From Deltaproteobacteria bacterium (lineage in GTDB: Bacteria; Myxococcota_A; UBA9160): a DNA stretch of 19,176 bases. Below the pieces are notes generated by a model. That model was not told the origin of the DNA and ran no database searches. It was given only the letters and a program-made list of their open reading frames with translations. Position numbers and translations under genes: made by a program. The DNA lies in NCBI GenBank assembly GCA_003520425.1, contig DOUU01000105.1, positions 2,568 to 21,743 of the forward strand. Direction: 5' to 3'. Shown here piece after piece: positions 6,970 to 15,396 of this stretch (within the stretch, counting starts at the first letter, position 1; every line of letters starts with the position of its first letter).

Positions 6970-8034
6970 GGAAAGGCGGCCAAGCGCCCAGCGTGCATGC
7001 TCCGCGAGCAGTGGATCGGCGCCCGCCGCGTGGCGCTCGAGCAGAGGGCGCAGCGCGGGGTCGGCGGAGTTGCCCGCGGCGACCAACGCGTTGCGAAGCA
7101 GGAAGCGGTGCTTCGCGCGGCGCAGCGCGCTGCGGCGTGTGGCCGCGCGCCATGCCGCCTCGTCGAGGGAGAGAAGCCACCCAAGGCTCGGTGCCACCCA
7201 CTCCGTGCGCGGCGCAAGCCGCGCCCTTAGGCCCAACCGGTCCTGGGGCACGCGCCGACGCTCGCGCAGATTGAACGGGCAGACCTCCTGGCAGAGATCG
7301 CAGCCGAACACAAGGTCGCCCTGCGCCTCGCGGAACCTCTCGGGAATCGCGCTGCGCGATTCGATCGTGAGGTAGGAGAGACAGCGCGTGGCATCGAGCA
7401 CGTGCGGTTCGACAAAAGCCTGTGTGGGACAAGCATCGAGGCAAGCGCGGCAGCTGCCGCAGTGGTCTGGCTCCGGCGTGTCCGCAGGAAGGTCGAGGTC
7501 TGTAAGGAGCGCTCCCAGAAACAGGTACGACCCGAGCTCGCGGTGGATCAGGCAGGTATTCTTCCCGACCCAGCCGAGACCGGCTTGTGCAGCGAGTGCG
7601 CGCTCGAGCACAGGGCCGGTATCCACATATGCCCGCCATCGCACAGCGCGCTGCGCCAAGGCCTCGAGGCCGGCGCCAAGGGCGCGCAGCCGCTCCCGGA
7701 GGACGTCATGGTAGTCCTCTCCGCCTGCGTAACGGGCGACGCCCCCCCGCCCCCGGCCCGCAGGCGGGCGCAGTCCGGGGTCGTAGACGAGGGCAACGGC
7801 GACCACGCTGCGCGCGTGCTCGAGCACGCGGCGCGGGTCGATGCGCGCCTCGACACGCCGATTCAGCCATTCCATCTCGCCGGCGAAGCCGCGCGCCAGC
7901 CACTCGCGCAAGAAGCTGCTCGTGGGCGCGGGAGCGGCCGGGGCCACTCCGGCAAGGTCAAAGCCCAGGGCGAGGGCCAAGGCCTTCACCTGCGAGCCCG
8001 AGGGTCCAGGCTCTTGGGCCGCCGCGCCGCTCAC
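6922..8034 (-). CDS. queG: epoxyqueuosine reductase
   Basis: 370 residues. QueG is the cobalamin- and 4Fe-4S-dependent enzyme making the last step of queuosine synthesis in the tRNA wobble base. Seen: the catalytic Asp in YVDTGPVLER (Asp138), GLGWVGKNTCLI (152-163), and two Fe-S clusters from CGSCRACLDACP (Cys192, 195, 198, 202) and Cys218 with CDLCQEVCP (Cys245, 248, 252). The C-terminus (about 320-362) has the HEAT-like repeat usual in the longer QueG form. Start is GTG 8034, whose GTGA overlaps the exosortase stop; reading further upstream would run in a shadow frame of the exosortase gene. The 3' end overlaps the methyltransferase gene by 48 bases. Confidence 0.95.
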   Translation of the reverse strand: MSGAAAQEPGPSGSQVKALALALGFDLAGVAPAAPAPTSSFLREWLARGFAGEMEWLNRRVEARIDPRRVLEHARSVVAVALVYDPGLRPPAGRGRGGVARYAGGEDYHDVLRERLRALGAGLEALAQRAVRWRAYVDTGPVLERALAAQAGLGWVGKNTCLIHRELGSYLFLGALLTDLDLPADTPEPDHCGSCRACLDACPTQAFVEPHVLDATRCLSYLTIESRSAIPERFREAQGDLVFGCDLCQEVCPFNLRERRRVPQDRLGLRARLAPRTEWVAPSLGWLLSLDEAAWRAATRRSALRRAKHRFLLRNALVAAGNSADPALRPLLERHAAGADPLLAEHARWALGRLSSLESGQRPTPGGRAF

Positions 8035-8867
8035 CTCGAGGGCGCTACTCGCCGCAAGATCGCGCTCACCGCGAGCAGCGCGAGGCAGCCGAGCAGATAG
8101 GTGAGAAGCCCCGCGACCTGATGCAGCGCGCTCTCCGTTGCGCGCGCGACGCCGACCCCGAGTGCGGCGATCACCGTCACAACGACCCGCAGCAGGTTCC
8201 CGCCGAGCGCGATCGGGACGACCGAGGCGACCAGCATCAAGCGCCGCGCAAGCGAGCGCTCCACGTAGTAGGCAAGCAGCACGGCCAAAGGAAGGAGGGT
8301 GATGAGTGAGGTCACGCCGCTGCACGCGTCCGCCACGAAGACGGACTCGCCGCCGGGGAGGACGAGAACATTGCCCTCTTGCATGACGGGAATGCTGAGG
8401 GCGTGCAGAACCCCGACGGCGACGGTGGTGACGAGGAGGCGCAGCCACACGATGAGCGGGAGCAGCCACGCCTCGGGCGGCGGAACCATGAACAAAAGGA
8501 ATCCGATGGGAAAGCCCAGTGCCCGCAGCCAGAGCGGGCCCCGCAGCAAAAGCACGCTGGCGGCCACGGCCGCCACGAACGCAGCGCCTTCGAGCGCGAC
8601 GAGGCCGGCAGCGAGGCCGAGCCCGTAGACGAGAAGGGCCAGGACCAGAAGGAAAAGGCCCCGGCGGTCCCGTCGCGCCGGCAGCTCGGCAAGCCGTGCG
8701 CGATCGCGCCAGGCTGCCCACCCGGCGACGAGGGGGATCAGAAAGCCGTGGGAGAGGTAGTCAACCGATCCCCACACCCGCGCCATCGCGGCAAGAGCCG
8801 GCGCAAAGGCAAGTGCCAAAAGGCCCAAGAGCAGCGCGTCTTGCAGGCCCTGCGAGGCGCGGAACAT
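8031..8867 (-). CDS. exosortase (PEP-CTERM sorting transpeptidase)
   Basis: 278 residues from ATG 8867, almost entirely hydrophobic with roughly eight membrane segments. Exosortases cut proteins after their PEP-CTERM signal in Gram-negative exopolysaccharide producers. The catalytic triad is visible in family context: Cys182 in VADACSGVTSL, Arg227 in GGNLLRVVVT, His249 in ALHQVAGLLTYLLG. VWGSVDYLSHGFLIPLVAGW (31-50) is the typical N-terminal signature. No fused EpsI domain. The start is uncertain: GTG 8891 or 8912 would add a short hydrophilic tail, and no candidate has a good ribosome binding site. Likely substrates are the two PEP-CTERM proteins at 13022-14722. The stop overlaps the queG start by four bases, an odd partner for a sorting enzyme. 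Confidence 0.93.
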   Translation of the reverse strand: MFRASQGLQDALLLGLLALAFAPALAAMARVWGSVDYLSHGFLIPLVAGWAAWRDRARLAELPARRDRRGLFLLVLALLVYGLGLAAGLVALEGAAFVAAVAASVLLLRGPLWLRALGFPIGFLLFMVPPPEAWLLPLIVWLRLLVTTVAVGVLHALSIPVMQEGNVLVLPGGESVFVADACSGVTSLITLLPLAVLLAYYVERSLARRLMLVASVVPIALGGNLLRVVVTVIAALGVGVARATESALHQVAGLLTYLLGCLALLAVSAILRRVAPSR

Positions 8868-9023
8868 CCCTTTCGCTTGCGTCTGTGCCACAGCGCTATG
8901 CCTTAGGATCACCCTCTTGGCGGCATTGCCCGGGAGCCCGCGCCGTTTCCGGCGTCTCGGCCACGGTGTTCTTGTTCGGCTGTATACCACCCGCGCCTGC
9001 GCGCGGCCGCCTCTTGCACGGGG

Positions 9024-9029
9024 TAAACT
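9024..9029 (+). promoter_or_regulatory. -10-like TAAACT before the AtuA-family gene
   Basis: TAAACT ends ten bases before the ATG at 9040. No ribosome binding site lies between them. Predicted 5' leader would be only a few bases. No -35 box recognised. Confidence 0.3.
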
Positions 9030-9039
9030 CCCGCCCCAC

Positions 9040-10407
9040 ATGCGGCAACCCTTCCGGATCGCGGGCGCCTCTGGTTTCTGGGGCGATCGCAACGACGCGC
9101 TCCTCGACCAGGTGCGCGGCGGGCCGATCGACGTCGTAATGCTGGACTATTTGGCCGAGGTCACGATGTCGATCCTCCGCATGAAGATGATGCGCAATCC
9201 CCAGCAGGGCTATGCGGGCGACTTCCTGAAGGCGCTCGATCCCGCGCTCCATGACATCGTCGAACGCCGGGTAAAGGTCGTGACCAACGCCGGCGGAATG
9301 AATCCGCGGGCCTGCGCGCAGGCCGTGGTCGAGCTGGCACGCAAGAAAGGAATCGCGGGTCTGCGCGTCGGGCTTGTCCGCGGCGACGACATCCTCGATC
9401 AACTCGATGCCCTCGCCGCCCGCGGCTTCGCGCTCGAGAACCTCGACACCGGCGGATCGTTCTCGACGATCCGCGAGCGCGTGCTCTCGGCGAATGCCTA
9501 TCTCGGCTCCGAGCCGATCGCCGAGGCGCTTCGCGCGGGTGCACAGATCGTGGTGACCGGTCGATGCACGGACTCCGCACTCGCGCTCGGTCCCCTCCTC
9601 GCACGCTACGGCTGGGCCCCGCACGACTGGAACCGCCGTGCCGCCGGCATCGTCGCCGGGCACCTGCTCGAGTGCGGAGGCCAGGGCAGCGGCGGAAACT
9701 TCGCCGGAGGCTGGGAGCAGGTGCCCGACCTCGCGAACCTTGGCTACCCGATCGCGGAGGTCGAGGAGAGCGGCGAGTTCGTTGTCACCAAGCACCCCGG
9801 CCTGGGCGGTCTTGTCACGCCTGCCGTGCTCAAGGAGCAGCTCCTCTACGAGATCGGAGATCCCACGGCCTACGTGACGCCGGACGTCGTGGCCGACTTC
9901 ACCACGATTCGGCTCGAGGACCTCGGCGCGGATCGCGTCCGCGTGTTTGGAATTCGCGGTCGGCCCGCGCCCGAGCAGCTGAAGCTGTCGGTGAGCTACC
10001 AGGATGGCTGGCGGAACGCCGTGGCGCTCACCTTTGTCTGGCCTCACGCCGTGGAAAGAGCACGGGCGAGCGAGCGTCTTTTGAGGGCACGCTGTGAGAA
10101 GCGGGGCCTTGAAATCGACGAAATCCATGTGGATCTGATCGGCGTGTCGGGGGCGCACGGCCCTCTCGCGCCTGTGCCGCGCGAAGAGCCCAACGAGGTG
10201 CTCTTCCGCATGGCGATCCGCACACGCGATCGCGAGTCCGCCAAGCGTTTTGGCGAAGAAATCGCGCCGCTTGTGCTCTCCGGGGTGCCGGGCGCGGCAG
10301 CGGGGCTTTTGTCCGGTCGGCCCGAGGAGAGCCTCATCGTGAACTACTGGCCGACTCTCGTGCCGCGCGAGTGCGTGCGGGCATCGGTCGAGGTGCTCGA
10401 GTCCTAA
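9040..10407 (+). CDS. AtuA family protein (DUF1446, acyclic terpene utilisation)
   Basis: 455 residues. The N-terminus RIAGASGFWGDRNDALLDQV and the later patterns VVTNAGGMNPRACA (about 85-99), VVTGRCTDSALALGPL (about 170-186) and ECGGQGSGGNFAGGW (about 210-225) are characteristic of the AtuA/DUF1446 family. AtuA is needed for citronellol and geraniol degradation in Pseudomonas, but most relatives in other bacteria are uncharacterised and may act in branched-chain or isoprenoid acyl-CoA breakdown. The reaction is not known, and no acyl-CoA carboxylase or dehydrogenase lies nearby here. ATG 9040 is chosen because the family begins at this point; an open frame upstream to 8917 lacks family features. 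A separately encoded partner domain follows 49 bases later. Confidence 0.9.
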   Translation: MRQPFRIAGASGFWGDRNDALLDQVRGGPIDVVMLDYLAEVTMSILRMKMMRNPQQGYAGDFLKALDPALHDIVERRVKVVTNAGGMNPRACAQAVVELARKKGIAGLRVGLVRGDDILDQLDALAARGFALENLDTGGSFSTIRERVLSANAYLGSEPIAEALRAGAQIVVTGRCTDSALALGPLLARYGWAPHDWNRRAAGIVAGHLLECGGQGSGGNFAGGWEQVPDLANLGYPIAEVEESGEFVVTKHPGLGGLVTPAVLKEQLLYEIGDPTAYVTPDVVADFTTIRLEDLGADRVRVFGIRGRPAPEQLKLSVSYQDGWRNAVALTFVWPHAVERARASERLLRARCEKRGLEIDEIHVDLIGVSGAHGPLAPVPREEPNEVLFRMAIRTRDRESAKRFGEEIAPLVLSGVPGAAAGLLSGRPEESLIVNYWPTLVPRECVRASVEVLES

Positions 10408-10456
10408 GAGGCGGCACTCGCGATCGCTCGCAGCCGCGGCCGAGCGGAGAAAGACC

Positions 10457-10798
10457 ATGCGGACGGTGCTGTACAACCTCGCCCATGCACGGGCCGGGGA
10501 CAAAGGAGACTGCTGCAACATCGGGCTCATCGCGCGGCGTCCGGAGTTCTATCCCGTGCTTCTGCGGGAGGTGACAGCCGACCGTGTGAAGCGCCTGTTT
10601 GGCGAATGGTGCAAAGGCCCCGTCGAGCGCTTCGAGCTTCCCAACCTCGAGGCGCTCAATTTCGTCCTTCACGGAGCCCTCGGCGGCGGCGCCTTGGCAT
10701 CCCTGCGGCTTGACACCCAGGGCAAGACCTATGGATTCGCGCTGCTTCGGCTCGAGATCGACGTCCCCGACGGCCTTGAGGTGGAGCCGCTCATCTAG
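10457..10798 (+). CDS. AtuA-associated small domain protein
   Basis: 113 residues. The opening VLYNLAHARAGDKGDCCNIGLIARRPEFYPVL, read as separate parts LAHARAGDKGD and NIGLIAR, is the signature of the C-terminal ferredoxin-like domain found fused to AtuA/DUF1446 in many proteins, here encoded as its own gene. The mid-part NLEALNFVLHGALGGG and the end (GFALLRLEIDVP) also match that domain as I know it. The spacing of 49 bases and a good ribosome binding site (GGAG seven bases before ATG 10457) indicate one operon with the larger subunit and suggest a two-subunit form of the same enzyme. Activity unknown. Confidence 0.85.
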   Translation: MRTVLYNLAHARAGDKGDCCNIGLIARRPEFYPVLLREVTADRVKRLFGEWCKGPVERFELPNLEALNFVLHGALGGGALASLRLDTQGKTYGFALLRLEIDVPDGLEVEPLI

Positions 10799-10806
10799 CG
10801 CGCGCC

Positions 10807-10825
10807 CCGGCTTTGCTCGAGCCGG
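10807..10825 (+). terminator. possible weak terminator after the AtuA pair
   Basis: CCGGCT and AGCCGG form a 6-bp stem with a 7-base loop, nine bases after the stop codon. The only T-run (TTTT) comes about 13 bases later, so intrinsic termination would be inefficient. Confidence 0.3.
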
Positions 10826-10875
10826 CGCCCCGCGCCTTTTCGCCGCCCGGCCCACGCACGAGAGCCCCGGCGGGT

Positions 10876-10881
10876 TATGAT
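10876..10881 (+). promoter_or_regulatory. -10 element TATGAT of the peroxiredoxin operon
   Basis: TATGAT is close to the sigma-70 consensus TATAAT and sits 33 bases before ATG 10915, with GGAGG in between. The surrounding 15 bases, GCGGGTTATGATGGC, recur exactly upstream of the NnrU-family gene (minus strand, around 18654) at nearly the same distance from its start. No clear -35 box. Confidence 0.5.
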
Positions 10882-10914
10882 GGCGACCTTACTCCCACGC
10901 ATTGGAGGTACCCG

Positions 10915-12767
<1,853 letters not shown>

Positions 12768-12950
12768 GATCCTGTGAACCTCCGGTCGGCCACCCGTGCG
12801 CGCGGCTCGCAAGTCCAGAAGACCGCCCAAACGCGGCCGCGTCCCGAAGTGGAAGCTCCCTACGGAGGAGACTGAGCGGATTCTAGCCGAGGCGCCGGAT
12901 AAAATGGTTTACAGGATTGATCGAATCGACCCCATCGCCCTTAGAGTCTG

Positions 12951-12996
12951 CAAAAGAAAAGCGCGGGGCCCCGATTCCTCTCGGAGAGCCCCGCGC
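12951..12996 (-). terminator. intrinsic terminator of the first PEP-CTERM gene
   Basis: On the minus strand, 25 bases after the stop of the PEP-CTERM gene at 13022, GCGCGGGGC and GCCCCGCGC form a perfect 9-bp GC-rich stem with an 18-base partly self-complementary loop, followed directly by TTTTCTTTT. This is a textbook Rho-independent terminator. The plus strand has no T-run after the stem, so it should not stop the convergent glycosidase transcript. Confidence 0.85.
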
Positions 12997-13021
12997 GCCG
13001 CGATCGGGCCGAGCTTGCGCC

Positions 13022-13813
13022 TTAGCTCTTGCGCTTTCGACCGAACGCAAGAAGACCCACGAGTCCGCCACTGAGCAGGACCAGCGAGCCCGGCTCCGGT
13101 ACGACGGAGAATTGCTGATCCACGAACGAGATGGTGGCAAACCCACCGCCCTTGAGATTGTCGCAATCCTTGAGATCAAAATCCTTTCCGAAATGATGGT
13201 GCCGATCCTTGTCGTGGTCTTTGTCCTTGTCCCTGTCCTTGTCGCCCTTGTGATCGTCGTTGTCATCGGCGTCCTGATCGCCGCCTGTGCTTGTGCCGGA
13301 GCCCGCCTTCACCAAGATATCCTTCTCAACTGTGAAGCTCGTTTGCGGGGCGAAGGTCACCGAGTCCACCTTCTGGGAGAGGCCGCTTCCGGTGCGAAAC
13401 ACGGTCGCCGAGGCGATGGGATCGCCACTCGGGATCCCGAAGAGATCCTCTGAGACCGTCGCTCCCGAGTGTGCACCCACCGCAGTTCCATTGAACGCAA
13501 GACGCAGATCGTCCACCGCAGTTCCCGGGGCAGCGCTCACGTCGTAACTGACGAGCATATCGCCTTGCTGACCGTTGAAGGCGCTGAAGCCGCCCACAAT
13601 CCGGAAGCCATTGGAGACTGTGAGGACCTTGTAGTCGGCAAGATTGGGGTCGAGTGCCCCTGTCACCGTGATGGTGAAGTCGCTGAAGGTTAAGCTTCCG
13701 ACGGTCAGGCTCTGGCCCCCGCTCAGATCAGCGAGTGTGGTCGCTTGCGCTCCGCCCGCGAGCCCGATCGCCAGGGCAGCCGCTAATCCAACCCCTGCTT
13801 TTTGGATCCGCAT
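13022..13813 (-). CDS. PEP-CTERM sorted extracellular protein, copy 1, with Asp/Lys/His-rich insert
   Basis: 263 residues. A signal peptide (hydrophobic 7-20, probable cleavage after AQA at 24) precedes a Thr/Ser/Gly/Val-rich beta-type body. The C-terminus is a complete PEP-CTERM signal: VPEPG (238-242), a hydrophobic helix, then RKRKS. Such proteins are processed by exosortase at the inner membrane and exported, often into the biofilm matrix. It is a paralogue of the neighbouring copy (identical stretches such as LADLSGGQSLTVG and RIVGGF), but carries about 54 extra residues at 171-224 with repeated D-K pairs, an HHH run and one Cys. The insert's highly charged makeup suggests metal or polysaccharide binding; this is inference. 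ATG 13813 has GGGAG about six bases upstream. Function of the body domain is not known. Confidence 0.92.
   Translation of the reverse strand: MRIQKAGVGLAAALAIGLAGGAQATTLADLSGGQSLTVGSLTFSDFTITVTGALDPNLADYKVLTVSNGFRIVGGFSAFNGQQGDMLVSYDVSAAPGTAVDDLRLAFNGTAVGAHSGATVSEDLFGIPSGDPIASATVFRTGSGLSQKVDSVTFAPQTSFTVEKDILVKAGSGTSTGGDQDADDNDDHKGDKDRDKDKDHDKDRHHHFGKDFDLKDCDNLKGGGFATISFVDQQFSVVPEPGSLVLLSGGLVGLLAFGRKRKS
13142..13303 (-). repeat. low-complexity Asp/Lys-rich coding repeat inside PEP-CTERM copy 1
   Basis: The 54-codon insert contains short irregular repeats of Asp-Lys and Asp-Arg codons (GAC AAG, GAC AGG, GAT CGG), centred on 13200-13245, where the plus strand shows repeated GTCCTTGTC units. The paralogue reads straight from VKAG to GTISF without it, so the segment was gained here or lost there. 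Confidence 0.7.
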
Positions 13814-13850
13814 GCCGGTCTCCCTTGTGCACGCCTTGAGACGGGCTGAG

Positions 13851-13881
13851 AGGTCCGCCCATGCAGGGCAGCCGCAAAAAA
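13851..13881 (-). promoter_or_regulatory. leader hairpin of PEP-CTERM copy 1
   Basis: On the minus strand CTGCCC and GGGCGG (with one G-U pair) form a 6-bp stem around TGCAT, about 45 bases before the start codon. The paralogue has CTGCC and GGCAG at the equivalent place. The pairing is kept while the bases differ, which hints at an RNA structure in the mRNA leader. Confidence 0.4.
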
Positions 13882-13888
13882 CCCAGTT

Positions 13889-13930
13889 GGCGTTCGTAAG
13901 GGAGTGGCTTCAAACGGGCGAATGTGTCAG
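13889..13930 (-). promoter_or_regulatory. conserved upstream element of PEP-CTERM copy 1
   Basis: A 42-base block that aligns with 14795-14837 before the second PEP-CTERM gene with about two thirds identity and one gap; the core AATGTGTCAG (plus strand) and AGTGG are identical. It lies roughly 76-117 bases before the start codon in both. It probably holds the promoter or an activator site, but I cannot assign -35 and -10 boxes with confidence. Confidence 0.5.
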
Positions 13931-13938
13931 AAATCACA
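13923..13938. promoter_or_regulatory. CRP-like palindrome upstream of PEP-CTERM copy 1
   Basis: TGTGTCAGAAATCACA differs from the CRP consensus half-sites (TGTGA, six bases, TCACA) at one base. It overlaps the conserved element and is followed by a second, smaller inverted repeat (ACACTGTGT, 13935-13943). The right half is not conserved before copy 2, so a CRP-type role would be specific to copy 1. Confidence 0.4.
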
Positions 13939-14016
13939 CTGTGTGGAACGCAGGACGCCTGGATAGGCCCCCGTTTCATCACGCTTCGTGGCTTGTTCTC
14001 ACGCCCTTCGGGATCT

Positions 14017-14063
14017 GCAAACAAGACGCGGGACTCCCCGGTGTTCCCCGGAGGGTCCCGCGT
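14017..14063 (-). terminator. intrinsic terminator-like hairpin of the second PEP-CTERM gene
   Basis: On the minus strand, 17 bases after the stop at 14081, a 16-bp stem (ACGCGGGAC against GTCCCGCGT, continued by CTCCGG against CCGGGG with one mismatch) closes a short loop and is followed by CTTGTTTGCAG. The T-run is weaker than in copy 1, but both terminators are followed by TTTGCAGA, supporting common descent. Confidence 0.7.
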
Positions 14064-14080
14064 GCAGACGAGCCGGCAGC

Positions 14081-14722
14081 CTAGCGGCTGCGCCGTCGGC
14101 CAAACGAGAAAAGGCCCACCAGTCCACCACCCAGCAGGACCAGCGTGCCCGGCTCGGGTACGAGCGAGAAGTGCTGATCGATGAACGAGATGGTCCCGAG
14201 ACCCGGGCTGCCCGCCTTTACCAAGATGTCCTTGTCGACCGTGAAACTCGTCTCCGGGGCGAAGGTGACTGTGTCCACCTTCTGGGAGAGGCCGCCCGCG
14301 GTCTGAGAGACAAGAGCCGAGGCAATGGGACTTCCATTCGCCGACAGGTCCTCGGAAACCGAGGCCGCCGAGTGCGCCCCCGCCGCCGCGCCGTTGAACC
14401 CAAGGCCGATGTCGTTTACGGCAGGGCTCCCCGCCGCGACGCTCACGTCATAGCTCACCAACATGTCTCCCTGCTCACCGTCAACGGCTGCGAACCCCCC
14501 CACGATCCGGAAACCATCGGAAAGGGTGAGGACCTTGTAGTCGGCAAGGTTGGGGTCGAGCGCACTGCCGGTCACGGTGATGGTGAAGTCGCTGAACGTG
14601 AGCCCTCCGACAGTCAGGCTCTGGCCACCGCTCAGGTCGGCGAGGGTGGTCGCTTGCGCTCCGCCCGCGAGCCCGATCGCCAAGGCGGCAGCCAATCCAA
14701 AAGCCGCCCCTCCAAACCGCAT
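14081..14722 (-). CDS. PEP-CTERM sorted extracellular protein, copy 2
   Basis: 213 residues. Same architecture as its neighbour: signal peptide ending AQA, beta-rich body starting TTLADLSGGQSL, and a C-terminal PEP-CTERM signal with VPEPG (about 187-191), hydrophobic helix and RRRSR. It lacks the charged insert of copy 1. ATG 14722 is chosen because a perfect AAAGGAGGT lies five bases upstream; an in-frame start at 14803 would add residues without signal-peptide character. The two genes are separated by 267 bases holding the copy 2 terminator and the copy 1 leader, so each is likely its own transcript. Presumed substrate of the exosortase at 8031-8867. Molecular role unknown. Confidence 0.93.
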   Translation of the reverse strand: MRFGGAAFGLAAALAIGLAGGAQATTLADLSGGQSLTVGGLTFSDFTITVTGSALDPNLADYKVLTLSDGFRIVGGFAAVDGEQGDMLVSYDVSVAAGSPAVNDIGLGFNGAAAGAHSAASVSEDLSANGSPIASALVSQTAGGLSQKVDTVTFAPETSFTVDKDILVKAGSPGLGTISFIDQHFSLVPEPGTLVLLGGGLVGLFSFGRRRSR

Positions 14723-14794
14723 CTGCACCTCCTTTGCGCCCCTCTCTCGAAGGGGGCCCCCTCTGCCCAAGCGTTGGCAGCGGCGGAACCCTTC

Positions 14795-14837
14795 GGCGCT
14801 CACAGAGGAAGTGGTTTGGAAGGGGTAAATGTGTCAG
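14795..14837 (-). promoter_or_regulatory. conserved upstream element of PEP-CTERM copy 2
   Basis: Counterpart of 13889-13930, at the same distance from its start codon. Identical parts are GGCG, AGTGG and AATGTGTCAG on the plus strand. The homology continues towards the gene through GGGTT, GCTGCC and TGGGC. Confidence 0.5.
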
Positions 14838-14904
14838 GCACTAGCGGGCAAATTTGCGCACGCCGGAGGGCAGTTAGCGTCCCGAGGGGAGGGCAGGGTT
14901 CGTT

Positions 14905-15396
14905 CTAGCCTTGCGCGATGCGGCGCAGCTGCTTGGGCGTCAGCAGCCAGCCGAGGGTGGCGCCCTTGGGGCGCGGCTGTCCTGCGAACTTCAAGCAGGC
15001 GACGCCGCCCTTTTTGAGCGGCATGCCGTCCGAAGGAACACCCGTGGCTGCAAGGGACACGAGAGCCCCCAGCGCGGGCTCATGGCCCACCAAAGCGACC
15101 GATTCGGCAGGCTCGCGAAGGGCGCGGAACACCGCCTCGAGGGTTCCCCCCGGCGCCAACGCTTCGATTTCTACGGGTTTGGGCCCTTTGAGGGCCGCCG
15201 CAAGGATCTCCGCGGTCTGCCGGGCGCGAATGAGCGGGCTCGTCAGGATCCTCTCGAGCCCGATTCCGAGGGCGGCGAGTCCCGCGGCGACCCCCTCGAA
15301 CTGCGCGCGTCCTTCGCGCGTGAGCTCGCGCTCCGCGTCGGGGCGTCCGGGACGCTGCTCTTCTGCCTCACCGTGTCGCACGACGTAGATCTTCAC
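14905..15396 (-). CDS. sixA: SixA-type histidine phosphatase
   Basis: 163 residues. Histidine phosphatase superfamily: RHGE (Arg7, His8 nucleophile, Gly9), then SPLIRARQTAEI (53-64) and the second catalytic motif VGHEP (His105). Length and the pattern ELTREGR, GWLLTPKQL at the end match SixA, which removes phosphate from phosphohistidine in phosphotransfer proteins; the in vivo target is not shown here. Start is GTG 15396 with GAGG only two bases away, so the start is less sure than the identity. No partner kinase or phosphotransfer gene is in the window. The 265 bases upstream to the divergent protease gene contain several GC-rich hairpins and no further gene. Confidence 0.9.
   Translation of the reverse strand: MKIYVVRHGEAEEQRPGRPDAERELTREGRAQFEGVAAGLAALGIGLERILTSPLIRARQTAEILAAALKGPKPVEIEALAPGGTLEAVFRALREPAESVALVGHEPALGALVSLAATGVPSDGMPLKKGGVACLKFAGQPRPKGATLGWLLTPKQLRRIAQG

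Noticed and set aside
6922..8721. 599-codon minus-strand frame giving QueG a 229-residue N-terminal extension
   Set aside because: The extension is an Arg/Ala/Pro-rich shadow of the exosortase gene. GTG 8034 overlapping the exosortase stop is the sensible start.
8868..9092. N-terminal extension of the exosortase to 9092
   Set aside because: It would overlap the start of the divergent AtuA-family gene and has no membrane or family features.
10415..10456. Fused AtuA read as a frameshift between 10407 and 10457
   Set aside because: The second gene has its own good ribosome binding site and ATG, and the two-gene arrangement is a known form, so no broken gene is implied.
12900..12905. TAAAAT as a plus-strand promoter -10
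   Set aside because: No gene follows on the plus strand and no -35 box is present; the region is convergent.
12796..13074. 92-codon plus-strand frame after the glycosidase gene
   Set aside because: It reads through the terminator hairpin and into the PEP-CTERM gene on the other strand, and its product is a basic sequence without recognisable motifs.
13190..13260. CRISPR-like or tandem DNA repeat at the GTCCTTGTC units
   Set aside because: Units are irregular, short and in frame with codons; they are the coding repeat of the Asp/Lys insert.
13814..14080. Sigma-54 (-24/-12) promoter before the PEP-CTERM genes, as known for some exosortase-linked genes
   Set aside because: I looked for GG and GC dinucleotides with the right spacing in the conserved element; TGACAC-N-CCC does not fit TGGCAC-N5-TTGC.
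14723..14803. Upstream start for PEP-CTERM copy 2
   Set aside because: The perfect ribosome binding site and the signal peptide both point to ATG 14722.
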